A stretch of 64,000 nucleotides of DNA from Rhizoclosmatium globosum (lineage: Eukaryota > Chytridiomycota > Chytridiomycetes > Chytridiales > Chytriomycetaceae). Below the pieces are notes generated by a model, which made no database searches, was not told where the DNA came from, and saw only the letters and a list, made by a program, of their open reading frames with translations. Position numbers and translations under genes: made by a program. Of this stretch, positions 22,364 through 33,786 are shown one piece after another. The stretch is taken from NCBI GenBank assembly GCA_002104985.1, contig MCGO01000008.1, positions 372,001 to 436,000 of the forward strand, given 5' to 3'. Positions within the stretch are counted from its first letter, which is position 1. Every line of letters starts with the position of its first letter.

Positions 22364-24158
22364 TTATCCTTGTTGCCATCTACTTTTCCGATTGCTCATT
22401 AACTTGACAATCGCCGAATTCTCATCAATCTCAGTATCCTTCTTTACTGGCCGTTTTCCACTCCCATCCAACGCCACAGCTTCAGCCCGAACAAACTGGC
22501 CGTTCAATACAGCTTCGGGTCCATGCGCAAGTAGCTCAAACACATCAAACACTGTGCTCCCTGGTTTCATGGGTAAACACGAGCTGCTCGTTCCATTGAA
22601 AACCAAAGGGCCAATGACTCCAGGTCTTCCACTGGGAAACAAAACACTGGAGCCCTCAGCATAATTGCAGCAGTAAGTGCCGCATCAACTCCAGTCCCAT
22701 TAAATTTTTCAACAACCCCTTCCACCTTTTTCCATTCCACCTCATCTTTTTCCACTTCGAACGCAACCTTCTTGAAACTTCAGTTTTCGAACCGTAAACA
22801 CTTCTCCGGTAATCAACAGCCCCCAACTCAACTTGAGCCTGCAACCAAGTCTCAGATGCCGCACAAACAGGAACAACAAACTGCCCCCAAAGATTTCCTT
22901 CACACGCGCATATGGCTTCCGCAGGCCCCAAATCAGCCTTATTCATCGCAAGAAGCATAGGAAACCTCGCATCAAGAAAGCATTCACAGCACCCTCAAGC
23001 TTCGCCGGAGTCCAAACTGTTTCGCGTATTGAGGGCCAACAGAGACGTCAAACCCGGCTGCAATCAAGACTTTTGAAACAAGCCATCGCGGCGCTTGATA
23101 CCCTGAAAACATGGCTGGTAGCCTGTTGGGTCGTTTTATGATTGAATCCCATTTTTTGGTGATGTTGTTGAGGATCCAGTGGAATAACTCGGCACGAACC
23201 CAGTGAATGTCATGTAAGGGATCTTGTGGAGTCGGTGTATCTAAAGGTAAAATGTTTCCATCAGAGTCTGAGAGACCTGAAGCGTCAATAATGTGGATCA
23301 AGACATCTGCATCACACAAGTCATTCAAGAACTTATTTCCTCGTCCTTCAAAATGGAATGTTAAAAACGATTTCACATGAAAAGACAGGACAAATACCTC
23401 GCCCTTCCCATGCCCAGGAACCAGTCCAGCGACATCCTTGATAACACATGGAATCAACACCTCCCTGCCCTCTTCTACCCACTTCCGTGGAACATATTTA
23501 GCAGGCACTCTCCAATCCCCCATCGCAATATTCGGATCAATGTAGTAAAAGGATGTGCCGCCACTTTTGCAATCAGACTCCTTGTCGCAGCATTGAAAAA
23601 GGTACTTTTCCCCGCAGACGGTTTCCCCACCAATCCAATCGTGTGACACCATTTACCACGTGCGTTTTTAGATTTCAAGTCCGCGAGAGGTTGTTTCCCA
23701 ATTGTTGATGCTGAAATTATTTCTTCATCTGGGTCTGAGTCGTTGTTATCAATGTCCGATTCGGGTTTGGGATCAATGGACGACGGGTCTGGGTCTGTGT
23801 AGTCTTGGAGGAATTGTGTTGTGGTTGAAATTGCGTCAAATATCATGGGAGAGCCGAGGAGGGGTTGTATAGACTCCGTGACGGTTTTGATAAGGGATGA
23901 TTCGATGGTGGATGAAAATTCGAGCATTCCCATCGTATGACGAATGGAGATGGATGGAGGAGCGTTTGGATATAAGGGTGAGAGTCTGAAGCAAACTTCA
24001 AATTGGCCGTTGAATCGCGTATCTTCTAATGGAATCTTGATAGCAACAATTTGACATCCCCCCAACAGCCCAATTTCTGTGGATGACGTGACAGATACTT
24101 CATCTGGATAGATGGCATTCAATGATTCAATTTCTTCTGCCCTCAAATTTCTAATTCA
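22364..24158 (-). CDS. RWD domain fused to an OBG/YchF-class GTPase (YGR210C-like)
   Basis: The N-terminus is an RWD domain (RAEEIESLNAIYPDE, RLSPLYPNAPP). An acidic linker leads in the same open frame to a GTPase with G1 GLVGKPSAGKST, G3 DVAGLVPGHGKG (split by an intron after GHGKG) and NKFLNDLCDADVLIHIIDASG. HDIHWVRAEL follows, then G4 NKAD in FPMLLAMNKADLGPAEA. The C-terminal part (PGSTVFDVFELLAHGPEAVL, VRAEAVALDGSGKRPV) resembles a TGS domain. The best match I know is the yeast YGR210C group. Frames break near 23545, 23020, 22740 and 22630. The start is unresolved: the open frame reaches back to about 24158 without any ATG before the RWD domain, and it abuts the FSH1 gene upstream. Confidence 0.75.
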
Positions 24159-24823
24159 TCCAGTACAGGTTAGAAGACTGATGAATGAAAGTGAGATATT
24201 GATCGATTTCAGCTCGTCTCATTGGAACTGAATGTCCTTGGTCGTGTTCCAGGAGAAAGGATTTGTGAAATATGAGGTGGCCGTGGCAGACTATCCTGTG
24301 GAGGTACAAGGGTATCCTGCTTTCCAAAAATGTGCAAAGATTTCAAGTGAGCTGGAATAGTGAGCTTTGTGTTGCCAATGCCAGAGCAAGAACACCATAG
24401 CATTTGGTCCAGGTTTGGAGTACCAGAAATCATGGTCCATGATAGTCCAGGGTATCTATCCGGTAAAGACGCAATTATGCACGATGCAAGACCTCCAGCT
24501 GAGAAACCAATGCAACCGTCAAAGGGACCATATCGTCGCCAAACACGATCAAATACAGATAACGCTTCACATACACATCGTGCCCCTTCCACTGAATTCT
24601 TTGCGTGACTGTGTGAGAACCAAGTGCGCATTTGAACCGTGTCGCCGTCAGAAAGAGGCAAGAAGTGCGGGCCATCGAGGTAGACGAGATCAACCTGTGA
24701 CTGAGGCAGGGCAGCTTCCAAGCGGTCGAGGCGGCCCTGGAAGACAGAAGCGGACTGATGAGAGCCGTGCAGACAAAGGACACGTTGGCGAAGTAGTGCG
24801 TTCGTGTCAGCCGAGTAGTCCAT
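24151..24823 (-). CDS. FSH1-family serine hydrolase
   Basis: This is an alpha/beta hydrolase of the fungal FSH/DUF341 group. It starts MDYSADTNALLRQRVLCLHG (the LCLHGxxQS motif), then DLVYLDGPHFLPLSDGD, and the nucleophile elbow GFSAGG in FDGCIGFSAGGLASCI. The acid-loop region is IFGKQDTLVPPQDS. The catalytic His is in another frame, as EHDQGHSVPMRRAEIDQYL, ending at a TAG at 24151-24153. One or two single-base shifts near 24290 therefore hide the true C-terminus. The triad Ser, Asp and His can all be placed. The substrate is unknown. The gene is divergent from the SUMO protease gene, with 50 bp between starts. Confidence 0.75.
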
Positions 24824-24873
24824 ATTGATGTGATGTGTGATTGTGTTTGTGGCAAAGAAACTTCAAGAGGCAA

Positions 24874-26270
24874 ATGAACCCATCTTCCTTCTACGGCTTC
24901 TCCAACGGCCCACCAATCCGACACAAAGTCACTCGAACGTACACGCGCCGAACCGAATCGCCGCCATCGCCGACAACAACAACAACAACTTCAAATCCTC
25001 GACAAAGAGAACCCGCCAATCGAATCCGTGGTCCGCCTTGGCCAGAGCAAAACAGATCAAGGCAACAAAAGACACAAAAGACTCGGCAACAGTCGAAGTA
25101 ATCGATCTGACTGTCGACGAGCCGTGCGAGGTCATTGACTTGACTGGCGATTCGGACTCGGACTACTCCGTAAATCCTGCGTGGGCGGCTCCGCGTTTCA
25201 GCTTTCCCTTCTGTAAAATGACTTCGGATTCTTTGTTGATTGTCTGGATTCACTGAGGACGGGCTTTCCTGACGAGAACAGTGCAGCAGTGGACTCACTT
25301 CTCGGACTCTTCAAAATGTAACCCTCGCACATCTCGCTTGCATCTGAGGCGTTCAACAACGCTTGCCAATCGCTCGTTGAATCCTACTCCGTCAAAACCT
25401 GTACAAAATGAAGCAACTGAACAACTACCAAAACACGATGCACTCAAAGCTTATATTACTGCGAACTTCAATCAATCCGACGCCGTTACTCCTCTCACTG
25501 AGATTCTTAATAATCCCGTCACTCCTGATCTCCTCACAACATTGGTCAATCCAACCTCCTGGCTTTCAGATGAAGCAATCAATGCATTCACGGCGCCCTT
25601 CAAATTGCGTACCCTCGCATCAAATTCTTCAATACTTTCTTTTACTCTGTTCTTGGATCTAAACGGAGGAAGAAGGAAGGATATGATTATGACTCTGTCA
25701 GAAGGTGGACAAAGAAGCAAGTGCGAGCGGGTATTTTTGAATTTGACCGCGTCGTTATTCCAATCAACAAAGGAAACACGCATTGGTGAGTTGATGCATT
25801 TGTTTTTCGAGGTATTTAAACTTGGAAACTTAAAATTTCAACAAACTCACCCTAATAGGTGTTTCGCTTTCATATCCCTTCGTGATCAATTCCATATCAC
25901 GTTTCTTGATTCTCTCCCTGGTTCTACAGTCTTTGCAAAATCGTTCTTCAAAATCTCAAACGATACCTCCAAGACGAATGGGATCAAAAGTAGTTGCCCC
26001 TCAACTTCGGCAAAACGCTCCTCATATTCCATCCATTGATCTTTTGAACTTGTGGATCGTGTTGCTGGTTGTCCCGTCCAGTCAGACGGAAGTAGTTGCG
26101 GCGTATTTGTGTGCTACTACGCATTTTGTGTTGCAAGGTGCGAAGATGTGACAAGCTTTACGTTTTCTCAAACGGATGCCTGGTTGTTTCGGAAGGCCAT
26201 CAGCTACGTACTTGCGTATCCATTGTTGACCGAATTAAATCAGTTGGAAAATGAATCTGATAATAAATAG
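24874..26270 (+). CDS. Ulp1/SENP-family SUMO protease with N-terminal SIMs
   Basis: The C-terminal domain carries the C48 cysteine protease triad: His in INKGNTHW, then across an intron (about 25781-25857) CFAFISLRDQFHITFLDSLPG with Asp, and the Gln/Cys motif CPVQSDGSSCGVFVCYYAF. The substrate-binding part before it reads KKQVRAGIFEFDRVVIPI. The N-terminus is basic and disordered (MNPSSFYGFSNGPPIRHK), followed by two close SUMO-interaction motifs, VEVIDLTVDEP and EVIDLTGDSDSD. The enzyme should process or remove SUMO, with the SIMs aiding substrate choice. Frames shift near 25010, 25240-25400, 25700 and 25940, so the exact exon structure is uncertain. I took the first ATG that gives a protein-like N-terminus. 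Confidence 0.78.
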
Positions 26271-26386
26271 TGCACGCCCTCTCTCTATTCAATGTTATGA
26301 AACAGAGAAAGGGGGAAGGGAGACACTTTGGGGTGTGTGCCTCACCACCAAAAATCTCCAAATTGGAAAAACAAACCAAACCGAAA

Positions 26387-26632
26387 ATGAAGTTCTCTGC
26401 TCTTGTCGCTGCCGTCCTCGTTGCCGTCACTGCCTCTGCCCTTCCCCAAGAGCCAGTCCGTTCCCTCAAGGACTGGTGCTGTGGAACCGATGCTCCATCC
26501 AGCCCAGCTTGCAAGGCCGTAGCTGTTGATTTGCATCCACCCAATTACACACTCCGCTCTCCACTCTCTCAGCTCGCTCTTTCCTTTGATTTGATTATCA
26601 GGAATGGAAACAGTAATAATAAAAAGCACTAG
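26387..26632 (+). CDS. Small secreted protein
   Basis: A short gene starts MKFSALVAAVLVAVTASALP, a clear signal peptide with a probable cleavage near SALP-QEP. A short Cys-bearing segment follows: VRSLKDWCCGTDAPSSPACK. Unspliced it runs to 81 residues. However, a good intron (gtagctg to ttatcag, about 26519-26601) would give a shorter end, CKAEWKQ, which I consider more likely. No family is recognised. Its position between the protease and the kinesin suggests no particular role. Confidence 0.55.
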   Translation: MKFSALVAAVLVAVTASALPQEPVRSLKDWCCGTDAPSSPACKAVAVDLHPPNYTLRSPLSQLALSFDLIIRNGNSNNKKH

Positions 26633-26926
26633 ACGTACTCGACTTCTTGTATTGGTGGTTACCTTCATTGGTGGTGTACCTTTCCCATGTTCAACTCTGA
26701 ATCATAAGACGTCTTCATTTCCAATCGCTGTGAGCACCTAAGGCGTTGTTCGACTTCAAGATGAAGAATGGGTCTGATGTTGTTCTTGTCTCTATGCCAC
26801 AAAGGTTCAGTCAACGCTATCCAGCACCAAGAAAGTATTTGATTTTCGCAGTCCCTATATGAATTAATTGGATTCTGCTCAAATCGCCTTGAAAGAAGTT
26901 TGTGACAATTCTTAAGACAGCACAAG

Positions 26927-29471
26927 ATGGTATTCCTCCCTTCCCCAAACCTACCAACTGATTCACCAATCCCTCACAGGCTGAAAGAGAAGCAGTCAAA
27001 GTTATTGTTCGATGTCGTCCGTTCAGCGAAAAGGAAAAAGCTGGCGGTCACTCATGCATAGTTGAAATCAACAAGGAACTAGCAACAGTGGCGATCCATG
27101 ATCCACGAGAAAACGCGGACCCGCCAAAGACGTTTACGTTTGATTCGGTCTTTGACTGGACGAGTAAGCAGATGGATGTGTATAACCGAACAGCGCGACC
27201 CATTGTCGAGTCTGTGTTGAACGGATATAACGGAACCGTGTTTGCGTATGGACAAACAGGAACAGGAAAGGTATTGTTTTATTTCAAATTTGCACTTGCT
27301 TTTCTTGTCTTTGGGGTAGACTAATCTTCATAAAAACAGACATTCTCCATGGAGGGCATCCGCGATGTCCCCGAACTCCGAGGAATAATCCCAAACGCCT
27401 TTGAACACATATTCTCCCACATTTCCCTCTCCTCCGCCTCCACCCAATACCTCGTCCGCGCCTCCTACCTCGAAATCTACAACGAAGACATCCTCGACCT
27501 CCTCAGCCCGAAAGCAGGAAAACTCGAGCTCAAAGAACGCGCTGACGTTGGCGTGTACGTGAAGGATTTGAAGACGTTTGTGATCAAGGATGTGGAGGAG
27601 ATGGATCGACTCATGACGTTTGGAAATAAGAATAGGAGTGTTGGAGCCACGGAAATGAATGCGCGGAGTTCCAGAAGTCACTCTATTTTTACTATTACTG
27701 TTGAAGCGAGTGATAAGTTGACAGTAATGGAGGGAAAGGGGGTGGTGAGGAGGAAGGTCGGATTCGTGCTGGAAAACTTCATTTAGTGATTTGGCTGGTT
27801 CTGAAAGGCAAAGCAAGACGGGTGCAACTGGAGATCGCTTGAAGGAAGCCACGAAAATTAACTTGTCGCTTTCTGCACTTGGAAACGTTATTTCGTCATT
27901 GGTGGATGGAAAGAGCTCGCATATTCCATACCGTGATTCTAAGTTGACAAGGTTACTGCAAGACTCTTTAGGTGGTAATGCCAAGACTTGATGATTGCAA
28001 CGTTGAGTCCTGCGAGTTACAACTATGATGAAACATCTCTACTTTGCGTTACGCTAATCGTGCTAAAAATATCAAGAACAAACCAAAGATCAATGAGGAT
28101 CCAAAGGTATTTTCAAGCATACTTCAGTATTTTTTGGCTAATTCTTGTTTAAGGACGCCATGTTACGAGAATTTCAAGAAGAGATTAAAAGACTCAAGCA
28201 GCAACTTGAAGCGGCAGAGCACGGCGGAAGTATGGTTGAGGGTCCGGACGGCCAAAAAGTACAAGTTATTGAGGAAATCGAAGAAATTGAAGAAATTGAG
28301 GAGGTTGAAGAGACGGAAGACGAAGATGATGAGGAAGAAGGCGGAGAGCGATCAAAATCAAGTCGTGGCAAACGAAGAAAGGGCGAAAAGCGGAAGGGAA
28401 CGAAAGCCAAGACTCTTCATAATGGTATCTCAGAGGAAAGACTTGCTGAGATGGCTCAAGAAGTTGAGCGAGAGAAAATGGCGATTCTCGAAATTAAGGA
28501 TATGGAAGAATCTCAAAAGAATAAGTTGTTGGAAGAAGTCGAGACTCGAGCCCGTGAACTGGAAGAGGAAAGAGAAGCCCGTCATGCGGTTGCAAACAAG
28601 CTTGCACAACTGGAGGAAAAACTGCTGGTCGGTGGAGTCTCTTTGCTTGACAAGGAGGCACAAATCCAGTTGGAAATGGCACAAAAGGCGGCTGAGCTTG
28701 AGGAGCAAAAACGTAAGGAACGTGAACTACAGCGAGAATTGGAAGATCACGAGGAAACCAACCTACAAATCGAAGAGGAATATGCCTCCTTGCAAGAAGA
28801 AAAGGAAGCCAAAACACGAAAAATCAAAAAGCTGTGGAATATGTTGGTTCAAAATCGATCTGAAATTAAAGATTTGCAAGAAGAGCATCAACGAGAGCGT
28901 GAAGATCTTTTGGATACGATTCGTGAATTGACTCGCGAACTGAAGCTGAAAATGTTGACCATCAACTCATTTGTCCCAGATGAGGCTTTAGCAATGTTGG
29001 AGGAAAACGCAGAATATGACGAAGCTGCCGAAAAATGGAAACTTCTTCACGTAAGTCATGCAGGAAACAACATTCGAGGAAAGCGAAGCCTAGTTTCTGG
29101 ACAAGTCTCAGTGGAGTTGGGTTGCATCGTGAGCATGATTACGGAACTCATTCAGATGATGAGAATAACGTATGGGATCCGCTTTGCATGTTTCCTGACG
29201 CGTATCTCTCCTACGATGTATTGTTAGGAAGTGAAGTCAAAAAGAAGAGGAATGCTGTTGCTGGGAGCTCAAGAAAACGGCCTCAACAAAAGCATCGAAC
29301 GCCCCAGCTGGTAAACGAGCACGACCAGAAAGTGCTGCACCCGGAAACAAACGGAGTCCGTCAAGAGCAGGAAAGGGAGGAAGGGATGATTCGGCAATTC
29401 AGGATGACGTAGCTCCTGAAGCTGCGCCATCTGCACGTGGGTTGGTATCAAAGGGACGTCGATACGCTTGA
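26927..29471 (+). CDS. KIF3B: Kinesin-2 motor subunit, KIF3B/FLA8 type
   Basis: This is a subunit of heterotrimeric kinesin-2, the anterograde intraflagellar transport motor. A coding exon consisting of the ATG alone is followed by a 50-nt intron (26930-26979), then [20 protein letters not shown]. Motor motifs follow: [14 protein letters not shown] / TFSMEGI (P-loop, split by an intron), [32 protein letters not shown] (switch I), DLAGSERQ (switch II), [19 protein letters not shown] and [17 protein letters not shown]. The neck ([28 protein letters not shown]) and an acidic stretch are typical of KIF3B, as are the long coiled coil with [11 protein letters not shown] and the LTRELKLK region. A basic tail ends [13 protein letters not shown]. 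Frames break at about 27745, 27788, 27988, 28035 and 29230-29270. Confidence 0.9.
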
Positions 29472-29509
29472 TGAATTGGTTTATTTTGGTGGAATAAAGT
29501 TGATTGATT

Positions 29510-30328
29510 TTACAAGATCCTACATCCGTCAGCAGAGGCGGCAGCAGCTTTGTCCTTTGCAGCATCTGCCTCATTTGGCTTTTCGATTTGTGCAAGCATC
29601 AATTCGAAAATGCGAGTTACGTTTGTTCCAACTTTAGCACTCTGTGATTTTTTTCATCAAGGAGTTAATGTTGTGGAAGGGTGATGAACTTAACTCACAG
29701 TCTCGACAAACAACGCTCCCCATTTAGCAGCTACAGCCTTTGCCTCTTCTTCAGTTACAGCTCGCTGTCCAGCTTGCCCCAAGTCAGCCTAAGCGAAATC
29801 GATTGAGAAACTTTCGCTTTTGACGACACACAAGCGCTTCTGCCTCACCTTGTTTCCCACCAAAACAATAGGAACCCAATCCATTCCAGTGTCATTAAGG
29901 ATCTTGTCTCTAATGATCCCGCACATATCAAACGAACTTCTTGATGAGATTGAATAGGTCAAAACATATCCATGCGTCCCGATAGTGTGAACAGAGTTGA
30001 GAATAGAGTATTCGTCTTGGCTATATCGAAGGATTGGTTGTGAGCATGAAGACACTGTTGTGCTGTATTTTTGGAAGCCCTCCTACCCAGCTGTATCAAT
30101 GATCTCTGCAGCATATTCCTGTCCTTATGTTTGATGATTTTGGTGAATGTGTTGGCAATCGTTGGATAGTAGCTGTCTGAGAAGGTGCTATCGACGAATT
30201 GAATAATGAGTGAAGACTGTGCAGGACAAGAGGTTAGCTTACAGTCATACATATCAATATTGATATCACTTTCCAACGGAACGGGCTCCGAGAACGGCAA
30301 TCTTTCTGACTTTGGGTGGGGCAGGCAT
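29510..30328 (-). CDS. RHEB: RHEB small GTPase
   Basis: Rheb is a Ras-family GTPase that activates TORC1. Exon 1 encodes MPAPPKVRKIAVLGARSVGK. A 53-nt intron then leads to SSLIIQFVDSTFSDSYYPTI, with NTFTK as effector region. The next exons give DTAG / QDEYSILNSVHTIGTHGYVL, VPIVLVGNK / ADLGQAGQRAVTEEEAKAVA and FVET / SAKVGTNVTRIFELML. The protein ends in CRIL, a CAAX box for prenylation. Gln follows DTAG, and the P-loop has the Rheb-type Arg-Ser (GARSVGKSS) rather than Gly-Gly as in Ras. The first donor site seems to lack one G, probably an indel. The gene lies tail to tail with the kinesin, 38 bp apart. Confidence 0.9.
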
Positions 30329-30503
30329 CGTTGTTTCGTTTTGTGGATGGATTTTGAAACCCACCATTACTCCAAAATCTTATGCTTAAATAATGAATGT
30401 ATGCTTTGCGTTTATTTTTAAGTAATTCACGAATCTCCCCATCCTTCACAATCGATAGAACGTTTCCTAACAGCTATTCATCTTGGGCAAATCACAAACA
30501 GCA

Positions 30504-32788
30504 CTACACAAGTTGGGTGGGGTGGAATGGGATGCCCAGGATGTTGGAAATAGTTGGGGGGTTCACACTTGAGTCTACTTTACATAAGATCACTCGCTTG
30601 GAAACCTCTCCTACCTCATCCTCGTAACAAGCATTAGTGAAATACTCATTTTGCAAAGAGCGAACAAATACAATATGTAGCTTTGAATCCAAAGGAATCC
30701 TGTCCACAGTATTAATAAGGGGGATTTTCTGCAATGCGAGCCCATAATCCTTGGATTCTGCAGATATTTTGCACGTCGATGAGACATCAATTTTTGAGGC
30801 GTTTTTTGGTCTCGACAAATTGGCAAAGTTCCCAATAATCACACCAGAAACTGATTCGGTAAGCCAAGTAGGCCACTGAAGTCCAGGAGGCGACAAGAAG
30901 GGAACATGGAAATTTTGGAGAGGCAAGAGTGGAAAACAAGAGAAATCCAAATTGAGAGTATCAATTGGGGGAGTTCGATTTTGTGACAAATTGAATATAA
31001 GACTCTTGATGAAGTCGTTGATAGACGTGCCATTAACTCCTCCACTATGAGATGCAAGGCATATACAAGTTGTCATGATTGATTCCAACAAAGTACCATC
31101 ATTTGCAGTTTGGTCCAAATTACCTGTGTCAATAATCATCTTCCTCGCTTCTGAACTTTTCAAGCATTCCTTGAAAAACCATAAAAACGGTACTTTCTCA
31201 TCCTCAAACATGAATCCATTTGTAAAACGTCCACCCATCATTGCCAGGTAAAGTAATACGTCTCGTTCGATCGAAGGAAACTCAACAACCTGGGTCCATA
31301 CAGATTCTGACCCCAGTTTGCGGAGATTGGTGTCTAACGTAAAGTTCTCTAGCCCTTGCAGTTCAGCAAAATGCGAAAAAATTAAGGCAGAACACTCTGT
31401 GCCAGAAAATGACTGTTCAGAAACATGCATATCTGACTGCGTCGACCAGCGGGATTATGAAATACTAGCTTTTCTGTTCTGATTCTATGGAATACAATCT
31501 GAATCACGGAATCCAAATCTGGAATGGATCCACTAGGAAGATTACGAAGGTACTCAGAAGCAATGCTGGCAAACCATGGGCGAGAATGAGCAATAATACG
31601 ATGCAGGTGCGGTGAAATGGAGACTGGAAGCCTCAAACTGGGGACCCAGAGGTTTGGAAGTCGGTTGAATACATGACACCAAGTGTGGAGAGGGCCTGAT
31701 CGGCTGCCATGACTTGAAGAATCAAGAAGTTCGGAAATGCGGCTATCGGTTCCAAGCAATATCACTCGCAGCCCGACACTTCGCAGGTTACGTACAAAGC
31801 GGAACCGTTTCTCATCAACAGCAATAACACATTCATCAATAATAATGACTGGATATTTTCTTTCCGTGTAGTTTGTTGCAAGGTGGTTGATAATTTCAAT
31901 ACCCTTCACAGCCTTGATTTCTACAATATCTCCTGATTTCATGTGATTCCCAGTGTTGCATGTCAATAGAAATTGAAGAATAAATCCAAATGTGTGAAGT
32001 TCAAGCTCTCGCAATGAACCACAGCTTGGTGACTGAAAAACGGATTCGTCTCGATTGATGCAAGAATTGAACAATCTTGAAACGGATTCAAAGCATTTGT
32101 ATATGGGTTGCGCTGATTGCGCGGTTGGTGTGGTGTACAACACATAAAGTACTTGTGTATTTTCTAACTGAAGCTTGTTCATCAAGGCAAAGGCTGTTTG
32201 TGTCTTTCCAGTGCCAGAAGAGCCTTCAAGAAAGACGAATGGCGTATATGCATCATCCAGATTCCTCGGTATATCTTGAATTGCTTGGACAATGGTTTGG
32301 AGGTGTTCATCTTCTCGCAACCTTCAGCGACTGCCATATATTCAGAAAATACCGAGTCATTTACGTTGTCTCTGAAAAGTCGACCGCGAATTGTAATATC
32401 ACTGGCGATGGTGGTATTAGTGCTGATGTGTGGACGCTTTGCAGGAGGTGAGCCTTTTTAGTGTAGACGTTAGATCGTGAACAAGCAATGTGGCATATTG
32501 TTTACCATCCTCGACAAAAAACCGCCGCTGTACAGTCGCCACCAACTTCTCTTCACGCAAAGTATTTCATTCTTGTGAACAGTGTTTTCTGCTTGTGAGG
32601 AGTATCTCCTTCTCAATGAGCAGTATTTTGAGCAGAGAGAGCCTCCGAACTGCTTGTGCACTATCTCCGTGCTCTCGCTTCTGCTCTGATGTCCAGCACT
32701 TTTCATCTGTTTCGATTAAGCTCCTAAGTGCTAGTATGTCGGCCTTGACCTCTTGGATTTCAGTCTGAATCGCAGTGATGGCCTCCAT
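30504..32788 (-). CDS. Crinkler-like P-loop NTPase protein
   Basis: The N-terminal part (MEAITAIQTEIQEVKADILA) is a heptad-like coiled coil with LLKILLIEKEILLTSR, the kind seen before the NTPase in Crinkler-type proteins. Next comes VEDGKQYATLLVHDL, then the Walker A TPFVFLEGSSGTGKTQTAFAL. A Walker B-like stretch PVIIIDECVIAVDEKRFRFV follows, with VGLRVILLGTDSRISELL, a sensor-like strand. The C-terminal half is long (FSGTECSALIFSHFAELQGL ... FPSIERDVLLYLAMMGGRF) and ends HPTQLV; I see no known nuclease motif in it. Crinklers are host-directed or nuclear effectors in oomycetes and chytrids. This protein lacks the usual ubiquitin-like N-terminal header, so it may be a related housekeeping form. 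Frame breaks lie near 32575, 32430 and 31430. Confidence 0.5.
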
Positions 32789-32990
32789 TCCCTTTTCCAA
32801 AAAAAGTTAACTTTTTGTTTGTTTCGCATCTCAAACACGCATTCCAAATTCCTAGTACTGCAATCGGTTATATGACCTTCTTGCTTTATAAAAAACCACA
32901 GTTTATTTTGAACAAGTTCCTCAAATGCAAACTGGAGAGTTTAACCATACACACAACATTTTTTGTAACCCAATATTAAAGGTTGAGAAT

Positions 32991-33300
32991 TTAGACGCGG
33001 GATGGGTAAAGCATGATTCTGCAGCTGGCACCGAAAGCCTTTGGTGGCAAGTTGGATCTGAACTTGGCACGAACGACTCCAGAGTTACCGTGTGGGCGGG
33101 TAACCTTTCCCCAGATGACACGGACACGGGATCCGTTGACCTCACGCTGGGCCTTGTAGACGTAAGCAACACGCTTGCCCAAGTAGAACTCAGTGTCCTT
33201 GGTGGTGTTGACGTTCTCAATCTGGAGGAGGGAGGTGTGCTCCTTGGAGTTACGCTGGGCACGGGTGTGTCCGAGGACTCTTCCCTTAGCGAACAATCTG
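32991..33300 (-). CDS. RPL33: 60S ribosomal protein eL33 (L35Ae)
   Basis: A highly conserved ribosomal protein: [56 protein letters not shown], then the family signature [20 protein letters not shown] and [19 protein letters not shown] at the C-terminus. The coding exon opens at an acceptor (ctcacag) near 33299 with one base of the first codon. The tiny first exon carrying the ATG is upstream and not resolved. ATG-containing donors near 33378 and 33498 both fit the phase. Confidence 0.88.
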
Positions 33301-33320
33301 TGAGTAGGTTGCGAGGTTAG

Positions 33321-33786
33321 TTGATGTATCGCTCAAGAGGATTTCGAGGGAAGGATGACGGTGCTGTCCCAGCGAAACGACTTCATTCAGTCCAACCCAT
33401 GCTAGAAAGTTTTGAACCGGATTTTGACTTTGTTGCCAAAGTAAACCCTTCAATGCAGCATTGGCTTCATTGGTTGACAATAGTTTCGACTTTGATGACC
33501 CGCCAGTTACTGATGCATTGGAAGAATAATACGCAGACTTCGTAAAATATCGAGATCGCTCAAGCTAGAGTATATCCAGTTGCGTCCAGTAGCAGTGGGG
33601 ACCTCCGTAACAGAGATGGCATCCCACCATGCCTGAAACTTCCTGGCCCCCATCACCATCAGAAACTTCCAAGACCTCTCGCACCGAGTCCTCCGCCTTT
33701 CGATCCGTCTGATGGTTGCGCTGCAGTGGGATTGGATGTTTGATGCGGTGGGGATGGACATGCCTTTGAGGACGGACGTTGACCAT
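33321..33786 (-). CDS. Unrecognised possible gene upstream of eL33
   Basis: The minus strand here keeps protein-like open frames that switch register. One starts [12 protein letters not shown]. Another reads [21 protein letters not shown] third reads [20 protein letters not shown], followed by [20 protein letters not shown] and [15 protein letters not shown]. No single frame covers it and I recognise no family. It may be one small gene with one or two indels, or partly the eL33 5' exon and leader. Confidence 0.3.

Noticed and set aside
22364..24158. Bacterial-type YchF/OLA1 translation ATPase
   Set aside because: G4 is NKAD and the motifs around HDIHWVRAEL fit the YGR210C-like branch, while OLA1 has a different G4 (NMSE-like); the N-terminal RWD is also foreign to OLA1.
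27720..27800. Kinesin as a pseudogene because of stop codons between switch I and switch II
   Set aside because: Both breaks are single-base shifts inside perfectly conserved motor sequence, and the coiled coil and tail stay open for 1.2 kb, which is not how a pseudogene decays.
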